A program made the position numbers and the translations under genes. From Podocnemis expansa (lineage: Eukaryota; Chordata; Testudines; Podocnemididae): a DNA stretch of 64,000 nt. Location of the stretch: positions 47,476,434-47,540,433 of the forward strand of contig ML681994.1 of assembly GCA_007922195.1 (NCBI GenBank). Reading direction: 5' to 3'. The notes under the pieces were generated by a model. That model searched no databases. It was not told the origin of the DNA and was given only the letters and a program-made list of their open reading frames with translations. Of this stretch, positions 59,101 through 63,121 are shown piece after piece (position 1 is the stretch's first letter; each line of letters begins with the position of its first letter).

Positions 59101-60913
59101 ACAGTCATTTGTCTTCTACTTTAAATCATTGCTCTACATGGAGAAATGTTTGCCAGCGTACTGTAGGTAAGAGTGATTTTTAATGAGATACAGTGTTTTC
59201 ACCAGTAAACCAAACATTATTTCTGTCATTTAGCAGTGAAACATCTGATAAATGCAGTGTTTCAAAAGGCCAGAGATGGAGCTGTGAACACTGGTCTGTC
59301 TGTGTGCCCCGGATGAGACATTAATAATTAAAACATTTTTTGGTAGGCAACCTAGACTTTAAATAACTTTAGTATTTGTTAATCACTAATAATATTCTGG
59401 GTACACTCTATGACACTATAGGATCCAGTGCCCATGCTGAGACATTTATAAATAATAATTGCAACTTGGCCTTCCTCCCTCAATCACTCTTTGAATCTTT
59501 CCACCTCCACCCTTGGTACCATCTTCTCCCAGTTAACAACTTTGCTTACCCTCACTCTCACATATTCAGCTTTCCTAATTCTCAAAATTACATGCATTTC
59601 TGGCTCCTTTCCTTCAATGTGTAAGGTCATCCTAATTTTGCATAAAAAAATACTTCACCCTTCATCTGTATCAACTCATGCCTCTTGTTTCTTCCCCTAT
59701 AAAGTCTATGAACAACAACAGTCCATTTACTATCGATGAACTGACCTCCCCTCCCCTTACTCATTCATGAATTCACTCCAGTCTGGATTTCACCCTCTCT
59801 GCTCCAGTGAAACTTTTTTTCCAAGGTCTTTGATGATTTCTTCATTGCGACTTCTTACTTTGTGCCCAGTTTTTTGGGGGTTTTCTGGTCCTGTTCTTCA
59901 CTCTTCCACTATTCCTTTTGATGGTTCCTCTCCATTGCCCCTTCTCCTCAGGGTTCTGTCACTAGTTCTTTATCCTTAGGTGAAATCATATGCTTGCATA
60001 AATTCAGCTAACTTCTCTAAGATGAAGACTGAGAAATCAATCTGTCCTGTTACCACTGCCAGTCACAGATATATCATCAGCAGCATCAAAAAAACTCAAA
60101 CAAAATAATTTAAAAGCATGTATTATCTGTTATTTGTGTCACTCAGTCCCTTCCTTATCTCACAAATGATAGCTATTTGGAGAAAGGAACTACCTTTAGT
60201 TTTATTTCTTGTACAGTGCCAACCACATTGTCATCACTTGCATAACAGTAGGGGTGACGAAGATGATTTTAACCTTTTTAAAAAAATGGAGGGGAGACAG
60301 ATAGGAAGAAGACCATCAGGCGAGGAGGAGACTGCAGTAACCAAGACAGAAGATAACTAAGGCATAAAATAGTATTTTAGATCTAGGGGCAGAAACAATA
60401 AAAATATTCCTCAAAAGTAAGAGTTAGGTCCTTCCCTCCACATTTTCTGCACCCATTTTCTATAGTTCAAAAACCATTCCAGGCCATTAATAAGACAAAC
60501 ACAGATCATGTTCAGTCTATCAAGAACATCTCTTTGCCTATTCCAGCTTATTCTAAGCACCATCTCTTGTGTTCTAATAGCAAAAAGTGCTACAAGTCCA
60601 GTTCAACTGTAAGTCAGCAAAATTTACTAAATTATTTCAATATTCACACTCAAGGAGGCCATTTAAATAAAATTCTGCTATATTTGTGTCCTGTTTGCTT
60701 AGCAAAATTTTAACTTGGCCCTACCTTCTTCCATGCTGTCTCTGAATGAGCCTGAATGACTGATTGCTCGGGGTCTCTCTTCTAAGGATGTAGCACTGCC
60801 ACATAGTTGGGAGTCTTCATACAGGTCAAACGAAGAGTCTTGTGCAGGGATGCTGTTTGAACGCATCATACTGGGTCCAGGAAGGTTAAACTGGGACAGA
60901 TTGGTTGGACTCA
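5010..60913 (-). CDS. NAV3: Neuron navigator 3, C-terminal part (20 exons, 5' end outside window)
   Basis: Twenty exons on the minus strand join in frame into 2,627 coding nt plus a TAG stop: two bases completing a codon, then 875 codons. NAV proteins are large microtubule plus-end-associated cytoskeletal regulators of axon guidance and cell migration. They have an N-terminal calponin-homology domain (not in this window), coiled coils and a C-terminal AAA-type ATPase module. Seen here, numbered from the first full codon: Ser-rich linker 1-80; coiled-coil segments about 81-180 and 290-350; basic Lys-rich stretch about 211-235; Walker A GPSGTGKT 546-553; Walker B VVIILDN 611-617; sensor-1-like IIGTMN 642-647; conserved C-terminus ending LDSSLESTL. 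Every intron is GT...AG and no exon is frameshifted or stopped, so the locus looks functional. NAV3 is preferred over NAV2 because CECTEAEAEIILQLKSE and the LELHHNF segment follow NAV3. Confidence 0.95.
6161..6585. mobile_element. Palindrome-rich MITE with 3-bp TSD
   Basis: Terminal inverted repeats GGGCACATCTACA...TGTAGATGTGCCC are flanked by TAT on both sides. The interior is a chain of palindromes built on TTTCGAAATAA. They include 17-bp arms at 6241-6257/6265-6281, 16-bp arms at 6483-6498/6502-6517, and an uninterrupted 46-bp perfect palindrome at 6519-6564. It has no ORF. A 3-bp duplication suggests PIF/Harbinger-type mobilisation, which is inference. Confidence 0.8.
7195..7325 (+). mobile_element. 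MIR-like SINE relic
   Basis: Contains the MIR-type core: ACCTTGAGCAAGTCACTTACT, then CCATCTGTAAAATGGAGGTAGTATC, then ACTTTACAGGGTGTTTTGAG. These are in the MIR order and well diverged, as expected for an amniote-wide element. Confidence 0.65.
7605..7808 (-). CDS. NAV3: NAV3 exon, penultimate
   Basis: This 204-nt exon is phase 0 at both ends and encodes 68 residues from MYGKRAPWEDPSKWVVDTYP to SDPEGDPL. The internal Met is not a start; it follows EGLQ directly in the spliced frame. The acceptor is CATTTTAG and the donor GTAAGAA. Confidence 0.96.
8181..8257 (+). mobile_element. PLE-tail fragment
   Basis: CTGACAA at 8185-8191, then CTCCCACAAAAGCTCACATG, then ATAAATAAATTTGTTTGTCTTTAAA match the tail unit of the copies at 12.5, 20.3 and 56.2 kb in the same order. 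Truncated and diverged. Confidence 0.65.
9196..9433. mobile_element. Fold-back PLE-type tail dimer, second subfamily
   Basis: The left half (minus orientation) and right half (plus) carry the same unit. It runs from CTTCAGA-GCTCTGTGTAGCT through TTGGTCCAATGAAAGA(T/C)ATTA to a CACC...GTTGGTC end. The halves lie head to head. CCATGCCA flanks the whole at 9188-9195 and 9434-9441, an 8-bp target-site duplication, so it inserted as one piece. The unit differs in sequence from the 12.5/20.3-kb subfamily but has the same layout. Its link to PLE is by architecture only. Confidence 0.6.
10212..10330 (-). CDS. NAV3: NAV3 exon
   Basis: This 119-nt exon completes Gly and encodes 39 residues from PRLFLPCPMDVDGSRVWF to LLEAVREGLQ. 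It is a highly conserved NAV C-terminal block. The acceptor is CTTCTCAG and the donor GTATGT. Confidence 0.95.
10331..11111 (-). other. NAV3: NAV3 intron
   Basis: A 0.8-kb intron, a third of which is the short MITE at 10524-10790. Nothing else recognised. Confidence 0.85.
10524..10790. mobile_element. Short MITE, diverged inverted ends
   Basis: CTAAGGTCTGGACTACACTT on the left pairs with the reverse complement of the right end (CTAAGACCTTGTCCACACTT). These ends resemble the GGCTATGTCCACAC ends of the larger MITEs. It is 267 bp with no ORF, and the flanking duplication is unclear. Confidence 0.6.
11112..11308 (-). CDS. NAV3: NAV3 exon, ATPase lid region
   Basis: This 197-nt exon completes Arg and encodes 65 residues from WVLCANHTEPVKGFLGRYLR to THSSSDVTI, plus one base. 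FLGRYLRRKL supplies arginines in the usual arginine-finger/lid area, but this functional assignment is inference. The acceptor is ACATTAG and the donor GTAAGT. Confidence 0.95.
11309..11770 (-). other. NAV3: NAV3 intron
   Basis: A 462-bp intron of unique-looking sequence. Its open frame near 11474-11728 has no family resemblance. No repeat recognised. Confidence 0.85.
11771..11842 (-). CDS. NAV3: NAV3 exon, sensor-1-like segment
   Basis: This 72-nt exon completes Cys, encodes PYIIGTMNQGVTSSPNLEL then HHNF, and leaves two bases of Arg. IIGTMNQG is in the sensor-1 position of the AAA fold, with the Asn present. The acceptor is TTTTTCAG and the donor GTAAAT. Confidence 0.95.
11843..13092 (-). 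other. NAV3: NAV3 intron
   Basis: A 1.25-kb intron carrying the PLE-tail dimer at 12483-12704. Otherwise nothing recognised. Confidence 0.85.
12483..12704. mobile_element. Fold-back PLE-tail dimer with 11-bp TSD
   Basis: Two tail units lie head to head. The left unit is in minus orientation (AGGAGTCCTGTGGCACTT...) and the right in plus (...TTAGTGCCACAGGACTCCTTG). TACTATAGTTC stands at both flanks (12472-12482 and 12705-12715), so the dimer integrated as a unit. The right unit holds CTGATAA - stem - GAAAGC at 12584-12614. The tail matches the 3' end that is contiguous with PLE coding sequence at 51.9 and 54.9 kb. Confidence 0.85.
13093..13247 (-). CDS. NAV3: NAV3 exon with Walker B motif
   Basis: This 155-nt exon begins DLRQYLANLAEQC and ends NGFLNCKYNT plus two bases. 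The Walker B strand VVIILD is at 13161-13178 and is followed by NLHH rather than the classical acidic DE. This is normal for NAV proteins and may limit hydrolysis. The acceptor is TGCTGAAG, without a long pyrimidine tract right before it. The donor is GTAAGT. Confidence 0.94.
13248..15380 (-). other. NAV3: NAV3 intron
   Basis: A 2.1-kb AT-rich intron. I see no recognisable repeat, RNA or coding segment in it. Confidence 0.8.
15381..15616 (-). CDS. NAV3: NAV3 exon with Walker A motif
   Basis: This 236-nt exon completes Gly and encodes 78 residues from VEENSLDSFVFDTLIPKPI to ATFNVDHKSSK. The P-loop GPSGTGKT is intact at 15483-15506, inside RIILSGPSGTGKTYLANRL. NAV C-termini have been reported to have ATPase/helicase-like character; I infer nucleotide binding here from the intact P-loop. 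The acceptor is TTCTCAG and the donor GTAAGT. Confidence 0.96.
15617..16376 (-). other. NAV3: NAV3 intron
   Basis: A 760-bp intron of unique-looking AT-rich sequence. Nothing recognised. Confidence 0.85.
16377..16545 (-). CDS. NAV3: NAV3 exon
   Basis: This 169-nt exon encodes 56 residues plus one base. It begins EYIFRVDPATSLGLSSD and ends VGDNNIITVNLK. ELLPCGYLVGDN is a conserved NAV motif just ahead of the ATPase core. The acceptor is GATTTTAG and the donor GTAAAA. Confidence 0.95.
16843..16938 (-). CDS. NAV3: NAV3 exon
   Basis: This 96-nt exon is phase 0 at both ends and encodes 32 residues from DQKTQSYLIGSIGVSGKTKW to VIRRLFK. GSIGVSGKTKWDILDGVIRRLF is strongly conserved in NAV proteins. 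The acceptor is TTTTGTAG and the donor GTGGGG. Confidence 0.95.
16939..17994 (-). other. NAV3: NAV3 intron
   Basis: A 1.06-kb intron. A weak MIR-like stretch may lie around 17325-17390 (GTGAGTCACTTGACCTCAAAA). Otherwise nothing recognised. The neighbouring intron 16546-16842 (297 bp) is also featureless. Confidence 0.8.
17995..18092 (-). CDS. NAV3: NAV3 exon, start of C-terminal module
   Basis: This 98-nt exon completes Asp and encodes ILLDDVTDGALHKEGHNVK followed by IIVTISKGYGRSK. It ends on a codon boundary. The beta-strand-like VKIIVTISKGYG segment opens the folded C-terminal region. The acceptor is TACTGTAG and the donor GTAGG. Confidence 0.94.
19381..19450. repeat. Microsatellite (CT)n then TA/CA-rich
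   Basis: A run of CTCTCTCTCTCTCT passes into TATATATACACA and further AT/AC alternation. Confidence 0.85.
20335..20575. mobile_element. Fold-back PLE-tail dimer with 9-bp TSD
   Basis: The left unit (minus) starts GGGATAGCCACGTTAGTCTAC, which is the outer tail end. The right unit (plus) ends TGCCATAAGACTCCTTATTTG. They meet head to head near 20475. ACTCTAACA flanks both sides (20326-20334 and 20576-20584). Each arm contains the core-stem-GAAAGC pattern. The right one, 20486-20516, has the stem ATGGG/CCCAT, where other copies have GTGGG/CCCAC. Confidence 0.87.
21059..21233 (-). CDS. NAV3: NAV3 exon, coiled-coil end and Ser tract
   Basis: This 175-nt exon encodes 58 residues plus one base. It holds NEIEILKAENDRLKAETG, then a run dense in serine (SSESSSSTSSSSSR), then LGLSLNNLNITDSVTS. 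The acceptor is GTTTTAG and the donor GTGAAT. The serine tract is a flexible linker ahead of the ATPase module. Confidence 0.95.
22102..22128. repeat. Poly-C low-complexity patch
   Basis: A near-uninterrupted C run broken by single A bases, followed by an A run. Confidence 0.85.
23165..23262 (+). mobile_element. L2-like 3' terminal fragment
   Basis: AGTCTTAGGGCAGAGATTATGTC...TGTGTATCTGCAATACACATTTTGG follows the pattern of L2 ends (CTCTTTGGGGCAGGGACTGTCTTT...TTTGTACAGCACCTAGCACA). It is old and diverged. Confidence 0.4.
23274..23447. mobile_element. hAT-like MITE with perfect 8-bp TSD
   Basis: CAGTGCTGGATTTA at 23274-23287 is inverted as TTAATCCAGCGCTG at 23434-23447 (12 of 14 paired). GATATGTA immediately flanks both ends (23266-23273 and 23448-23455). 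An 8-bp duplication is the hAT hallmark. The element is 174 bp and non-coding. Confidence 0.88.
23456..23490. repeat. Perfect hairpin, 15-bp arms
   Basis: TTAATATTACATTAC, then TGTCT, then the exact reverse complement. It sits directly beside the hAT-like MITE and its target duplication. Confidence 0.85.
23855..24008 (-). CDS. NAV3: NAV3 exon, second coiled coil
   Basis: This 154-nt exon completes Ala and encodes 51 residues beginning ICECTEAEAEIILQLKSE and ending REAMNRMQ. Its charged heptads predict a coiled coil. The CECTEAEAE start is the best paralogue discriminator in the window and points to NAV3. The acceptor is CTCTTTAG and the donor GTCAGT. Confidence 0.96.
25558..25980 (+). pseudogene. 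Ty3/gypsy-type integrase fragment
   Basis: The frame reads ADFISKLIGVLCDFSKTKSL then CPQMDKLVECFNKTLKEMF. These match the retroelement integrase core (D-x-G-x-N-F ... HPQTDGLVERFNKTLK). The catalytic Glu is kept within LVECFNK; the Asp of the DQG motif is replaced (NQK). A downstream piece (YVTHLTENVETLRYFAKKN, about 25917-25973) fits the region after the core. Stops and substitutions mark it as dead. Confidence 0.75.
26277..26460. repeat. Imperfect tandem repeat, ~72-74-bp period
   Basis: CAAAGTCAGGCCAGGGTCAGAGACCAGAGA at 26277 recurs as CAAAGTCAGGCTGGTGTCAGAGACTGGAGA at 26351 and CAAAGTCAACCCAGAGTCAGAGACTACAGA at 26423. It lies between gypsy integrase and reverse-transcriptase fragments and may be from the untranslated leader or LTR of such an element. 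Confidence 0.8.
27080..28250 (+). pseudogene. Ty3/gypsy-type reverse transcriptase-RNase H fragment
   Basis: An open stretch at 27102-27590 carries EWNSPIILVPKPDRPTQFC and DELLDRFGISKYTPTLDLTK, the finger and motif-A regions of gypsy RT. The YLDD site is replaced by YSKELIIYA. Further downstream in shifted frames are KPQVGKVQDMEQCP, ASYYRQ-like, and DHAPHCWLNLMKK...LQPYHFQAIHQ (RNase H). Frameshifts, stops and the lost catalytic Asp pair make it inactive. No LTRs were recognised. Confidence 0.85.
28795..28866 (+). mobile_element. CR1-type 3' terminus
   Basis: GTTATACAGAAGATAAGTCTAGATGATCACCATAGTCCTGCTCGGCATTGGAATCTATGAATTG follows the common sauropsid CR1/SINE terminus (AGACTAGATGATCA...GGCCTTGGAATCTATGAA). 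Only the tail remains. Confidence 0.65.
28870..29640. other. Purine-rich unrecognised block
   Basis: The plus strand is strongly G/A-rich for about 770 bp, so the minus strand shows Ser/Pro/Leu-rich open frames. I recognise no family. It may be an old LINE segment or simple-sequence-derived DNA. Confidence 0.4.
29772..29944 (-). CDS. NAV3: NAV3 exon, basic and Ser/Pro-rich
   Basis: This 173-nt exon begins LRSSFKQAFGKKKSTK and runs through SHSDIEELTDSSLPSSPKL to KPSQSAS, plus two bases. The LRSSFKQAFGKKK motif is a NAV-family hallmark. The acceptor is TTCTCCAG and the donor GTAAGT. Confidence 0.95.
29945..31636 (-). other. NAV3: NAV3 intron
   Basis: A 1.7-kb AT-rich intron. I see a short G run (30500-30508) and nothing else recognisable. 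Confidence 0.8.
31637..31758 (-). CDS. NAV3: NAV3 exon, Ser-rich then Lys-rich
   Basis: This 122-nt exon completes Asp and encodes 40 residues. They begin LRIRRQHSSESVSSINS and end DSKKKKKKNW on a codon boundary. The six-lysine run is a candidate nuclear-localisation or membrane/microtubule-binding patch. The acceptor is TTTTTTAG and the donor GTATGT. Confidence 0.95.
31759..33096 (-). other. NAV3: NAV3 intron
   Basis: A 1.3-kb AT-rich intron. No repeat or RNA recognised. Confidence 0.8.
33097..33208 (-). CDS. NAV3: NAV3 exon, coiled coil
   Basis: This 112-nt exon encodes 37 residues from ESELIELRETIEMLKAQ to ALNGPDHAHK, plus one base. The acceptor is TTCCACAG and the donor GTATGG. The helix-forming part ends at ALNG. 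The final PDHAHK linker differs from the PPK-type ending I associate with mammalian NAV3. Confidence 0.94.
33209..35284 (-). other. NAV3: NAV3 intron
   Basis: A 2.1-kb intron with the short PLE-tail fold-back at 33769-33899. Otherwise AT-rich and unrecognised. Confidence 0.85.
33769..33899. mobile_element. Fold-back PLE-tail dimer with 13-bp TSD
   Basis: The left unit, in minus orientation, starts GGGTAGCCATGTCAGTC. Exact 24-bp arms at 33823-33846 and 33857-33880 are separated by 10 nt. ATCCTTAATTTGT flanks the whole at 33756-33768 and 33900-33912. Both units are truncated inside the tail, so the ribozyme-like part is missing here. Confidence 0.88.
35285..35368 (-). CDS. NAV3: NAV3 exon, coiled coil
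   Basis: This 84-nt exon is phase 0 at both ends and encodes 28 residues from AHLVAAFEKSLGNM to LTMTAEQK. The acceptor is TTTCACAG and the donor GTAC. It continues the coiled coil across an intron of about 14 kb, the largest in the window. Confidence 0.95.
35672..36960 (-). mobile_element. CR1 LINE, reverse transcriptase to 3' end
   Basis: Read on the minus strand, RT pieces appear in order. They are DLVISFVDRGELVDEVYLDF...AFDMVSQ (36.8 kb), MDDTKLGAVASTLKDRITIQ...GKCKVLDLG (36.4-36.5 kb), MIKGLGHLTYKRRLKELDLF...GDKTRSNG (36.0 kb), and the CR1 terminus near 35672-35800 (GGGACTGGAGTCGATGACCC-like, ending ATTCTATGATTCTAT). Several frameshifts and stops are present, so it is an old copy. Confidence 0.9.
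37931..38426. mobile_element. Palindromic MITE with 3-bp TSD
   Basis: GGCTATGTCCACAC opens it and GTATGTGGACATATCC closes it in inverse. TAG flanks both ends (37928-37930, 38427-38429). The interior alternates AATCAATTTAA and TTTGAAATAA-like inverted blocks. It is 496 bp without coding capacity, and is a relative of the elements at 6.2 and 44 kb. Confidence 0.8.
40690..40860. repeat. Inverted CA/TG-TA microsatellite with hairpin
   Basis: CA and TA tracts on the left are mirrored by TA and TG tracts on the right. A 12-bp perfect hairpin (40807-40818 / 40825-40836) follows, then another CA run. The whole could extrude as cruciforms. Confidence 0.8.
43968..44939. mobile_element. Large MITE with GC-rich interior and 3-bp TSD
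   Basis: GGCTATGTCCACACACAAGGG on the left and its inverse (CCCTGTGTGAACATACCC) on the right are flanked by GAT at 43965-43967 and 44940-44942. The outer 170-230 bp are TTTCAAAATAA-type palindromes like the other MITEs. The middle (about 44150-44690) is extremely GC-rich. It ends in a perfect hairpin with 20-bp arms (44651-44670 / 44674-44693). Long open frames here are composition artefacts. Confidence 0.82.
45497..45990. mobile_element. One-ended MITE of the same superfamily
   Basis: It starts with the terminal sequence GGGTATGTCTACAC and runs through TTCGAATTAAGGAATTCCTTAGTTCGAA palindromes. It then has a hairpin at 45752-45786 (CTTCCTTCCAGGGTGC...GCATCCTGGAAGGAAG). No right-hand terminal repeat was found, so the right boundary is a guess and the copy is probably truncated. 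Confidence 0.55.
46955..47195 (+). mobile_element. PLE-type tail relic, second subfamily
   Basis: TCTGTCCCAACTTGCATTTTAG, then CCCGAAGAAGAGCTTTGCATAGCTTGGAAGCTGG, then ACACCAAAAAGAGTTGATTCAATAAATGATATACTTCACCTACC match the unit seen at 9196-9433, in the same order. A pyrimidine/C run interrupts it. No flanking duplication found. Confidence 0.55.
49332..49409 (-). CDS. NAV3: NAV3 exon, coiled coil
   Basis: This 78-nt exon is phase 0 at both ends and encodes 26 residues beginning QIHKLRRELVASQEK and ending TSQLSAN. The donor is GTAAGT and the acceptor CAATCCAG. The spacing of I/L/L/V fits a heptad coiled coil. Confidence 0.95.
51413..51709. mobile_element. Possible hAT-like non-autonomous element
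   Basis: CAGAGCTGGATCAA on the left resembles the inverse of the right end (TTAATCGGGCCCTG, reading CAGGGCCCGATTAA). The ends resemble those of the hAT-like MITE at 23274. The interior is GC-rich. No matching 8-bp duplication was found. Confidence 0.45.
51903..51932 (-). ncRNA. Hammerhead-like motif in PLE 3' tail (degraded)
   Basis: The minus strand reads CTGACAA, A, stem GTGGG-TTGGAG-CCCAC, AAAA, GC. It differs from CUGANGA...GAAA by two changes that are both explained by CpG decay (CGA to CAA, CGAAA to CAAAA). Whether it was ever catalytic is unproven. Confidence 0.35.
52081..53560 (-). pseudogene. PLE reverse transcriptase-GIY-YIG ORF, degraded
   Basis: Read on the minus strand: an N-terminal RT piece (KEADKLGAVVIMNMSDYKRE, 53336-53548); GYVDSFLRPHTTNAPRYLHD and VDIEALYTSVPHEDGL (52994-53176), the PLE RT palm entry; then a jump past the catalytic RT core, which looks deleted near 52880-52910. 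A GIY-YIG domain follows at 52081-52395 (CQQCSSATYIGQTRPSLCK ... HKSDIKN ... GEHFNLHGHS), ending DLEWLEHYKK and TAA at 52081-52083. Stops and frameshifts separate the pieces. It is not functional. Confidence 0.88.
53859..54397. mobile_element. hAT-like element nested in the right PLE copy
   Basis: CAATGTTCCCTCTAAG at 53859-53874 is perfectly inverted at 54382-54397. The flanking 8-mers CCGCCATG (53851-53858) and CTGCCATG (54398-54405) match at 7 of 8 and are host PLE sequence, giving a hAT-type duplication. The interior is GC-rich, non-coding and contains the assembly gap, so its true length is unknown. Confidence 0.85.
54046..54145. other. Assembly gap (100 N)
   Basis: Exactly 100 N between C-rich sequence and GC-rich sequence, inside the hAT-like element. 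A round 100 usually stands for unknown length. Confidence 0.99.
54839..54868 (+). ncRNA. Hammerhead-like motif in PLE 3' tail
   Basis: CTGACGA (a full CUGANGA match), A, stem GTAGG-TTGGAG-CCCAC with one mismatch, AAAA, GC. It lies about 150 nt after the PLE stop codon, in the tail. Confidence 0.4.
55053..55076 (-). CDS. NAV3: NAV3 microexon, 24 nt
   Basis: A 24-nt exon encodes AEEKAHSE, between a pyrimidine-rich acceptor (TTTTCTTGTAG) and a GTAAAA donor. It starts and ends on codon boundaries, so including or skipping it leaves the frame intact. The peptide joins the Ser-rich linker (...LYST) to the coiled coil (QIHKLRRE...). The NAV3 family has matching residues here, so I read it as a real exon. 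It is too short to appear in any ORF-length search. Confidence 0.9.
56135..56175. mobile_element. MITE left end, interrupted
   Basis: AAGGCTACGTCTGTACTATAC resembles the AAGGCTATGTCCACACTA-type ends of the other MITEs. The PLE-tail monomer is inserted just inside. The right end was not located. Confidence 0.4.
56176..56279 (-). mobile_element. PLE-tail monomer with 7-bp TSD
   Basis: A single tail unit reads on the minus strand from CTTCAAAGCATCTGACGAAG to AGTGCCACAGGACTCCTTG and TTTG. TCTTATG flanks both sides (56169-56175, 56280-56286). The CTGACGA core is intact (56258-56264). It shows that the unit also inserts singly, beginning about 15-20 nt before the core. Confidence 0.8.
57655..57765 (+). 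mobile_element. MIR-like SINE relic
   Basis: TTGTATGACCTTCAGTAAGTCTTTTGACCTCTGTGCCTCAG is the MIR core (GTGACCTTGGGCAAGTCACTTAACCTCTCTGTGCCTCAG) with moderate divergence. TATTGTTGTGTG follows in place of GGTTGTTGTGAGG. Confidence 0.7.
58898..58950 (-). CDS. NAV3: NAV3 exon, 53 nt
   Basis: The acceptor is TTCTGTAG and the donor GTAAGTATT. The exon completes Val and encodes HGSSLSLVSSTSSLYST, ending on a codon boundary. This is the conserved Ser-rich segment directly before the coiled coil. Confidence 0.95.
58951..60724 (-). other. NAV3: NAV3 intron
   Basis: A 1.8-kb intron, largely an L2-like relic (about 59440-60245) in plus orientation. The flanks are unrecognised. Confidence 0.8.
59440..60245 (+). 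mobile_element. L2-like LINE relic
   Basis: LQSGFHPLCSSETFF (59775-59820) followed in another frame by SKVFDDFFIAT fits the L2-clade RT segment (QSGFRPHHSTETALLKV.NDLLLA). LRVLSLVLYP-VKS and a diverged CYADDTQIY-like stretch come later. The end TACAGTGCCAACCACATTG near 60215 resembles an L2 3' terminus. Many frameshifts. Confidence 0.6.
60725..60913 (-). CDS. NAV3: NAV3 exon (first in window): Ser-rich linker
   Basis: This 189-nt exon has a TTGCAG acceptor at its right edge and a GTAGGG donor at its left. It begins with two bases that finish a codon from an exon outside the window. It then encodes 62 residues starting SPTNLSQFNLPGPSMMRSNS and ending SFRDSMEE, plus one base of the next Val codon. 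The segment is rich in Ser and Arg, low in hydrophobics, and matches the linker before the first coiled coil in NAV2/NAV3. Confidence 0.95.
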
Positions 60914-62308
60914 CTGCAATGCAAAGTTTTATTTGTAAACTATGATCCATTATCAGGAATTTGATTCTGAGCAAAATAAAAACAGGATGGCATGGATAGA
61001 TGGGCTTTTCACTGCTTTTGAAATGAAAGACTTTCATTCTTAGGCCTGAGGTTATCTTGCAAAACCAAAATACTCAAAAGGGTTAGACATACTAATGCTC
61101 CAGAACACAGAGCAATACCATTGTTGACATTTTGACTAAACCACTTGGTCATCTTCTCAGGCAAAGGCAGGCTACAGAAATGGACAGGGATAGAAGATCA
61201 GAGAAAGGAATGAACCCTACCAATTACAAAATCAAAAGTGAATATGCAGTTGTCATTTTTGTTGGTAGTGGAGCTCTACTAACCAAGCCAATTATTCTAT
61301 GTTCTTTAATGTTTCAACTACCATTACAAAGATTACAGCAGAACCTAGAAATTGAGGTTCTACTAAGCTAGGCACTGTGCTAACATTTTTTAAATCCCTT
61401 TTCTTCACTGTGTTAGGGGTCTAAGCCATGGCACCACATGACCAGCTGGGTGACATCAGGAAACAGAAGTAACTGACCTACTCTTAGTTCAGCTGCAGAT
61501 CAGCACTCAGAAAACTACTCTGAGCTATTGAAAAGTTGATTTGCCAGTGAAATGTGATGCTTGACATGACCCCCCTGGTCCATGTAAAATCAGGCCTAGA
61601 AAAAACAATATTGCCTGTAAAGAGCTGTTGTCCTATTGATTCATGACTTGAGCTGTTACTATAGATCAATAGATTCCCAGTGGCGATGGATGTCTCTGAA
61701 ATCATAACAGCAGGGTTTTCTCCTCCCCTCCCTTGTGAATCATTTATTCCATAGGACTTTTACTTTGATGAAAGAGGAAAGACAGAGCAAAACAAGCTAT
61801 TGCAATAGTAGTTTATACTGGTTTCTGCTGTGGAAAAACCTACTAAGTGAACACAAGAGCTATAAAAGAAGAGAAAAAAATAATAGCGATAGGTAGTGAG
61901 GAGAAATCTACACTAAAGCACAATCTTTGTGATTAAAACCAATACAAATACATGAAATTGTCCCAGTGGTTTCCTTAGATTATATATAACTTTCTTTATT
62001 AAAAATATCTTTATTCAAAATTTTAGGTAGTGTAATAAAGCTGCACATTTCTGTAACCGATAAAGTAGCTCTTTAGGGCTGGAACCTACAGACACTAGAG
62101 ATCTAACAGAACTGCAGAAGTGTGAATGTTTCTTGGGCTATTCCTAGTTCTGTAACCATAAAACATCAGAGCTTCATCTAAAATTAGGGTTCACACCTTC
62201 TGGAGGCCAGCCACTAGGGTGTGACAGTTATAATGCAGGGCTAACTTTTGAGCCTATTTAAGCCCGAAAATTCTGCAGGATGACAGAGAAACAGCTTCAA
62301 CAAACAGA

Positions 62309-62420
62309 AATAGTGTAGTGGCTAGCACCTCTGCTTAATATGTAGAAAGTCCTGGGTTCAAGCCCCAGGGGGTTGGCCTCAATGATCTCATGAGGTCCCT
62401 TCCAACCCTATGAGTCTATT
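62309..62420 (+). mobile_element. tRNA-headed, CR1-tailed SINE with TSD
   Basis: The head carries a pol III A box (TAGTGTAGTGG, 62311-62321) and B box (GGTTCAAGCCC, 62355-62365). The B box sits in a paired T-arm (CCTGG...CCAGG). The tail TTGGCCTCAATGATCTCATG then AGGTCCCTTCCAACCCTATG matches the 3' end of the CR1 copy at 2321-2372. CAAACAGA flanks both ends (62301-62308, 62421-62428). The only unusual point is its short length, 112 bp. Confidence 0.88.
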
Positions 62421-63121
62421 CAAACAGATTTTTTTTTACTAGAAGGAAGCTGTAGCATTTTATTATTCTAGTTTTTAAAAAATTGTTGAATAAAAAAATT
62501 CAGCGTAAAGATCATCTACACTATAGATGTAAGAGTGTTAAATTCATGGCCCACAGGTCAGAATTGGCCCACCGAAGGGCACTGATCCAGCCCATAGAGC
62601 AGCTGCCTGGGCTGTGCCTGGAGGCTCTCCGCAGCAGCAGCAGCGAACAATAGACAGGCTTCTGCAAGCAGAGCAGGGCTAAGCCTGTTTGTGACTCAGA
62701 TCATGCAAGTAAGTCAGAGCACAGGAGAGCAAATGAAGTGCTCCAGCCAATCCAGGCTCAGCTCTGCTCTGCTCTGCCAACCAACCAAAGTCTCAGTCAC
62801 ATCAGGCTAAGCCGGGCTCCCAGAGAGCCACCACACTGCCCCTCACCCCAACTGTTCACTGACAGTCAGTTGGCATGTCAATCTGATTGACTGAACATTG
62901 CATGAATCATAAATTAATAAAGGAAAAAGTGGCTGGGGCTCACATAGGAATGAGCCAATCAAAGGCCAGCTGGAACTCAGCCAATCAAAGCCCACCATGC
63001 TGAATGACTGACAGTGAGCGTGCAGGGAGTGGGGTGGCAGGAGCCCAGCCTTCCTGTGGCTGTGACCGAGACTGACTGCCAATGCCTTCAGAGGCATCGC
63101 TGGGGGGGCAATGGACCTGGG

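Noticed and set aside
5010..60913. NAV2 or NAV1 as the gene identity
   Set aside because: The CECTEAEAEIILQLKSE, SLSDIFNGFLNCKYN and TSHHDD segments follow NAV3; NAV2 differs at these points as I recall its sequence.
61484..61705. Upstream NAV3 exon candidate on the minus strand
   Set aside because: The frame shows no NAV3-like residues and has no matching splice-site pair in the required phase.
62309..62420. A functional tRNA gene
   Set aside because: The A and B boxes are fine, but no acceptor stem closes the fold and the sequence continues into a CR1 tail inside a target-site duplication, so it is a SINE.
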